From Bacillus haynesii (GTDB lineage Bacteria; Bacillota; Bacilli; Bacillales; Bacillaceae), in contig NZ_MRBL01000010.1 of the NCBI RefSeq assembly GCF_001969855.1, forward strand, positions 1-64,000: a stretch of 64,000 nucleotides of DNA. The letters run 5' to 3'. How positions within the stretch are numbered: the stretch's first letter is position 1; each line of letters begins with the position of its first letter. The notes below the pieces were generated by a model. That model saw only the letters and a list, made by a program, of their open reading frames with translations. It had not been told where the DNA came from and did not search any database. Below are positions 61,600 through 64,000 of this stretch, in pieces. The translations under genes and the position numbers were made by a program.

Positions 61600-61924
61600 A
61601 TGTCTAAAAAAGAGGAAATCTTTGAAGCGGCCTCATGATGATTGCGGAATTTAAAGGCTTTAACACTTTAAAATCGTTTATGGGCTGCGTTTTATGATAT
61701 TCGAATGAAAACTAACTTTACTGCAGCTGTACTTCTTAAACCGCAGCGTGAAGTCTGCGAAGAGGGCACTGGCGGAGTTGAACCCCCGGCTTTGGCATAT
61801 GGTCAAACTCGTATGCGCGGTCATCTGGTTTTCGGGAATGTTTCAATTGGAACTGCTGGCTGACGAAGAGAAAGCTCTCCATTTGAATCATGCAATAAAA
61901 TCGATAGAGGAGGATTTCGTATGA
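61600..61924 (+). pseudogene. Decayed TetR-family repressor upstream of ebrAB
   Basis: ATG 61600 starts MSKKEEIFEAAS, the usual TetR opening, but stops at once. The last part, in another frame, reads MVKLVCAVIWFSGMFQLELL then ADEEKALHLNHAIKSIEED and its stop overlaps the ebrA ATG (ATGA), as expected of the C-terminus of a repressor co-transcribed with ebrA. The middle is deleted or scrambled. ebrAB may therefore be unregulated or controlled in trans. Confidence 0.7.
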
Positions 61925-62238
61925 TTGCAGGCTACATTTTTCTTCTGATCGCCATCTTGTCAGAAGCAGCGGCTGCCGCCATGCTGAAAATATCTGACGG
62001 GTTCTCGCGCTGGCAGCCGTCGGTTCTCGTAGTGATCGGCTACAGTCTCGCATTTTACATGATGTCGCTCACATTGCAGGTCATCCCACTAAGTCTCGCC
62101 TATGCGACTTGGAGCGGAGCGGGCACCGTTCTCACTGCAATCATCGGCGTCTTGTGGTTTCAAGAAAAGCTGAACCGGCGAAATATCGCCGGCATTATCT
62201 GTCTCGTGTCAGGCGTTGTACTGATCAATCTGTCATAA
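61921..62238 (+). CDS. ebrA: EbrA, SMR multidrug efflux subunit
   Basis: A 105-aa SMR protein, four transmembrane helices, membrane glutamate in ILSEAAAAAMLKISDGFSRW. In Bacillus EbrA and EbrB must be co-expressed to pump ethidium and other cations. Followed by ebrB after 13 bp. Confidence 0.93.
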   Translation: MIAGYIFLLIAILSEAAAAAMLKISDGFSRWQPSVLVVIGYSLAFYMMSLTLQVIPLSLAYATWSGAGTVLTAIIGVLWFQEKLNRRNIAGIICLVSGVVLINLS

Positions 62239-62251
62239 GGAGGAGAATCTC

Positions 62252-62611
62252 ATGAAAGGCATGTTCTTTTTGGCGGCTGCCATTTTGTCCGAAGTATTCG
62301 GAAGCACGATGCTGAAGCAGTCAGAAGGCTTTAGTGCCCCCCTGCCAGCAGCCGGCGTCATGATCGGTTTTGCGGCTTCTTTTACGTTTCTGAGCTTTTC
62401 ATTAAAAACACTGCCTTTATCTGCGGCTTATGCGACTTGGGCCGGCACCGGGACGGCTTTGACAGCTGCGATCGGGTATTTTATATTTCAGGAGCCATTC
62501 AATCTCAAAACCCTTATTGGGCTTGTATTGATTATCGGCGGTGTCTTTTTGCTCAATTCAAAGCAGACTGAAGCGGCAGATCACAAGGCTCAGCTCACGA
62601 TCGAAATCTAA
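62252..62611 (+). CDS. ebrB: EbrB, SMR multidrug efflux subunit
   Basis: A 119-aa SMR partner of EbrA: ILSEVFGSTMLKQSEGFSAP carries the active glutamate, LSAAYATWAGTGTALTAAIG is the dimer helix. GGAGGAG ribosome site. Second SMR pair in this window besides yvdRS. Confidence 0.93.
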   Translation: MKGMFFLAAAILSEVFGSTMLKQSEGFSAPLPAAGVMIGFAASFTFLSFSLKTLPLSAAYATWAGTGTALTAAIGYFIFQEPFNLKTLIGLVLIIGGVFLLNSKQTEAADHKAQLTIEI

Positions 62612-63063
62612 TCCGCTTTGGAGACGACAATCTTCGCCTCTAATTCAATGGCGACGTTACCCTGAACCGCCCTTGATATCATGCAGGATGTCTCCGCTTT
62701 TTCGGCCAGTCTTTCGGCAAGTTCGACCTCTTTTTCCGCCGCTTCTTTCGGAAGGCGGATCAAAGGTCTGTGAATGATTTTTTCGTACGTAAACACCCCT
62801 CCTGTCACATCGACAACAGCCTCGGATTCCATCGTCAGGCTCTCTTTTTCCAATCCGCTTCTTTCCATCATGGCTGCAAGCGTAATGATATAGCAAGTCG
62901 CAGCAGCACCGAGCAGCATTTCGTCAGGGTTTGTCCCCGCCCCCGGGCCGTCCATTTCCTTTGGTATCGAAATTTCGGTTTTTAAATTCCCGCTTTCAAT
63001 CCTTCCGATATCGTTCCGTTTTCCAGGCCAGTCTGCCTGAAGGTAAAAATGATGTTTAGCCAT
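62608..63063 (-). CDS. ymaD: YmaD, OsmC-family protein
   Basis: A 151-aa OsmC/Ohr-like protein. The two active cysteines are in GAAATCYIITLAAM (about C57) and AETSCMISRAVQ (about C125). Likely peroxide-reducing. Its stop overlaps the ebrB stop on the other strand (convergent). B. subtilis ymaD has the same neighbours. Confidence 0.9.
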   Translation of the reverse strand: MAKHHFYLQADWPGKRNDIGRIESGNLKTEISIPKEMDGPGAGTNPDEMLLGAAATCYIITLAAMMERSGLEKESLTMESEAVVDVTGGVFTYEKIIHRPLIRLPKEAAEKEVELAERLAEKAETSCMISRAVQGNVAIELEAKIVVSKAD

Positions 63064-63226
63064 AAAAAATACCTCCTTTTTTATCTGCTTTAAAGTCTAC
63101 CGGTATTTGACCTTTCTGTCTTTTGATTTGCCTAAAAAACCGTTAAACCGTGACAGCTGTCTAACACACAGGGCATGAGCGGAACATAGAATACAACGAA
63201 AATCCGCGCAAGAAAGGACGAAAAAA

Positions 63227-63532
63227 ATGGAGAATGTAAAACATTTACAGCAGGCGGCGGTTCCCGATCAGCATATGCATATCCCCCAGTATCAGCACGC
63301 CGAAACCGCCGTGCACCACATCAAATGTCCGTTGTTTCCACACTTGAAACATAAGACATTGTGCACAGTTGCGCCCTTTGTTCATTACGGTTTAAATGAA
63401 GCGCAAGCCACTTCCTATCACCATGCCATGGAAGAAGTAGCTGCAATGGCTTATTTAATGGGCATGGGTATGAACCCTCATTTGGCCTACTGTACAGTTG
63501 AGTCATGGGAAATCAACGAAACATTTTATTAA
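63227..63532 (+). CDS. His-rich hypothetical protein, possibly spore-associated
   Basis: A 101-aa protein rich in His and Met (PDQHMHIPQYQHAETAVHHI, KCPLFPHLKHKTLCTVAPFV, MEEVAAMAYLMGMGMNPHLA). No signal peptide. The His clusters, size and neighbourhood of spore-coat genes suggest a coat or metal-binding protein, but no family is recognised. Ribosome site AAAGGACG. Confidence 0.7.
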   Translation: MENVKHLQQAAVPDQHMHIPQYQHAETAVHHIKCPLFPHLKHKTLCTVAPFVHYGLNEAQATSYHHAMEEVAAMAYLMGMGMNPHLAYCTVESWEINETFY

Positions 63533-63537
63533 TTGGA

Positions 63538-63573
63538 CTGAACGGTCAAAAATAAAGAGAAAAGACCGTTCAG
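63538..63573. terminator. Hairpin between convergent genes
   Basis: CTGAACGGTC / GACCGTTCAG, a perfect 10-bp stem with a 16-nt A-rich loop just past the His-rich gene stop and before the NmrA-type stop. No T tract, so termination strength is uncertain. Confidence 0.55.
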
Positions 63574-63586
63574 CCTCAGGAACGAG

Positions 63587-64000
63587 TTAAAGCAGACGCC
63601 AGCGTCCGGCGTGTTCATTAGCAAAATCAGCCAGTGAACGCGGTTTTTTTCCCGTGATCCGTTCCACTGTATCCGTGATGCGGTTTTCTTTGCCATTCTT
63701 GATTTTCTCGTCTAATTCCGACATGAAGCCGGCATAATCGGGAGATAATCCTGCTTTTATATACCTTTCCCTCAAAGCGGACACTTCCACATTGACATGC
63801 CTGATGTCGCGGCCTGCCGCTCTGCCGATGATTGCCGCGGCTTCGGCATAACTCAAGGCTTCCGGCCCGGTCAAAATATGGCTCGTATTATGCGGCTTTT
63901 GATCAAGCAATGCGCGCACAGCTACTTCAGCAATAGCGTCTGCATCTATAAACCCGACTTTGCCGCCGCCTTACGCCGTGACGATTTCATTTTTCTTTCG
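63587..64000 (-). pseudogene. NmrA-type NAD(P)-binding protein, partial at window end and interrupted
   Basis: C-terminal part of an NmrA/atypical SDR protein: GGKVGFIDADAIAEVAVRAL, ILTGPEALSYAEAAAIIGRA and a final DFANEHAG. Reading back, an in-frame TAA occurs at 63973-63971, in a place where homologues typically have a bulky residue before GGGKVGFID; open codons continue beyond it (RKKNEIVTA) to the window edge. Either a nonsense-mutated gene or a sequencing error. A short version could start at a GTG near 63919. Confidence 0.6.

Overview
The window is a low-to-moderate GC Bacillus chromosome, most likely from the B. licheniformis / B. paralicheniformis branch of the B. subtilis group. The backbone gene set and order match B. 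subtilis: glnA-glnR-ynbB-hflX-spoVK, then cwlC, ymaB-nrdF-nrdE-nrdI-ymzA, hfq-miaA, ymaF/ymaG, ebrA-ebrB and ymaD. Species assignment is inference from gene content; no 16S or other marker is present.

Layout. (1) 1-3.7 kb: a quinone/electrophile detoxification island (WrbA-like flavodoxin, flavin reductase, ring-cleaving dioxygenase, nitroreductase) with an MhqR-like MarR repressor and three copies of one palindromic operator. (2) 3.8-17 kb: a mixed accessory stretch with a TetR regulator, GNAT acetyltransferases, Mn catalase, a ResA-like thioredoxin, a secreted protein, a YxeA-type lipoprotein, a nonsense-mutated speG, the yvdT-yvdS-yvdR drug-efflux operon, a Rok homologue, an alpha/beta hydrolase, a lipoprotein and integrase/transposase debris next to glnA. 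(3) 17.2-22.7 kb: the nitrogen and sporulation backbone glnRA (two clear GlnR/TnrA boxes), ynbB, hflX and spoVK. (4) 22.8-49.4 kb: about 27 kb of accessory DNA sitting where B. subtilis 168 has spoVK directly beside cwlC. It holds a complete urease cluster (ureABCEFGD-ureH, PadR regulator, divergent urea channel), a small secreted peptide, a rap-phr quorum cassette, an MFS exporter, a decayed LXG-toxin/SUKH-immunity locus, a DUF2243 membrane protein, a hydantoinase/oxoprolinase catabolic operon under a TetR regulator, a Rok-like protein lacking the DNA-binding domain, and a YdcZ-type transporter pair. (5) 49.5-54.5 kb: a predicted structured small RNA, cwlC, an exporter/GntR pair, and a SufU-paralogue/PerR-paralogue operon divergent from a metallo-beta-lactamase-fold hydrolase around a perfect Zur-type box. 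(6) 54.5-64 kb: backbone ymaB, nrdIEF (two NrdR boxes), ymzA, hfq, miaA, ymaF, ymaG, ebrAB, ymaD, and a truncated NmrA-type gene running off the end.

How it works together: the region mixes nitrogen acquisition (glutamine synthetase, urease, urea uptake, hydantoin/oxoproline catabolism), stress detoxification (Mhq-like, Mn catalase, OsmC proteins, SMR pumps, metal-responsive Fur-family control), and sporulation/spore-coat functions (spoVK, cwlC, ymaF, ymaG). Gene decay is frequent: speG, a tetR upstream of ebrAB, a SUKH immunity gene, an LXG toxin, a paralogue of the secreted protein, and an integrase are all broken. The points most worth following are the candidate ~207-nt structured RNA upstream of cwlC, the Zur-type box serving a SufU/PerR-like pair, the Rok N-domain-only protein, the new Phr signal (predicted DRVAI), and a HyuB pair in which one member has lost its putative metal ligands.
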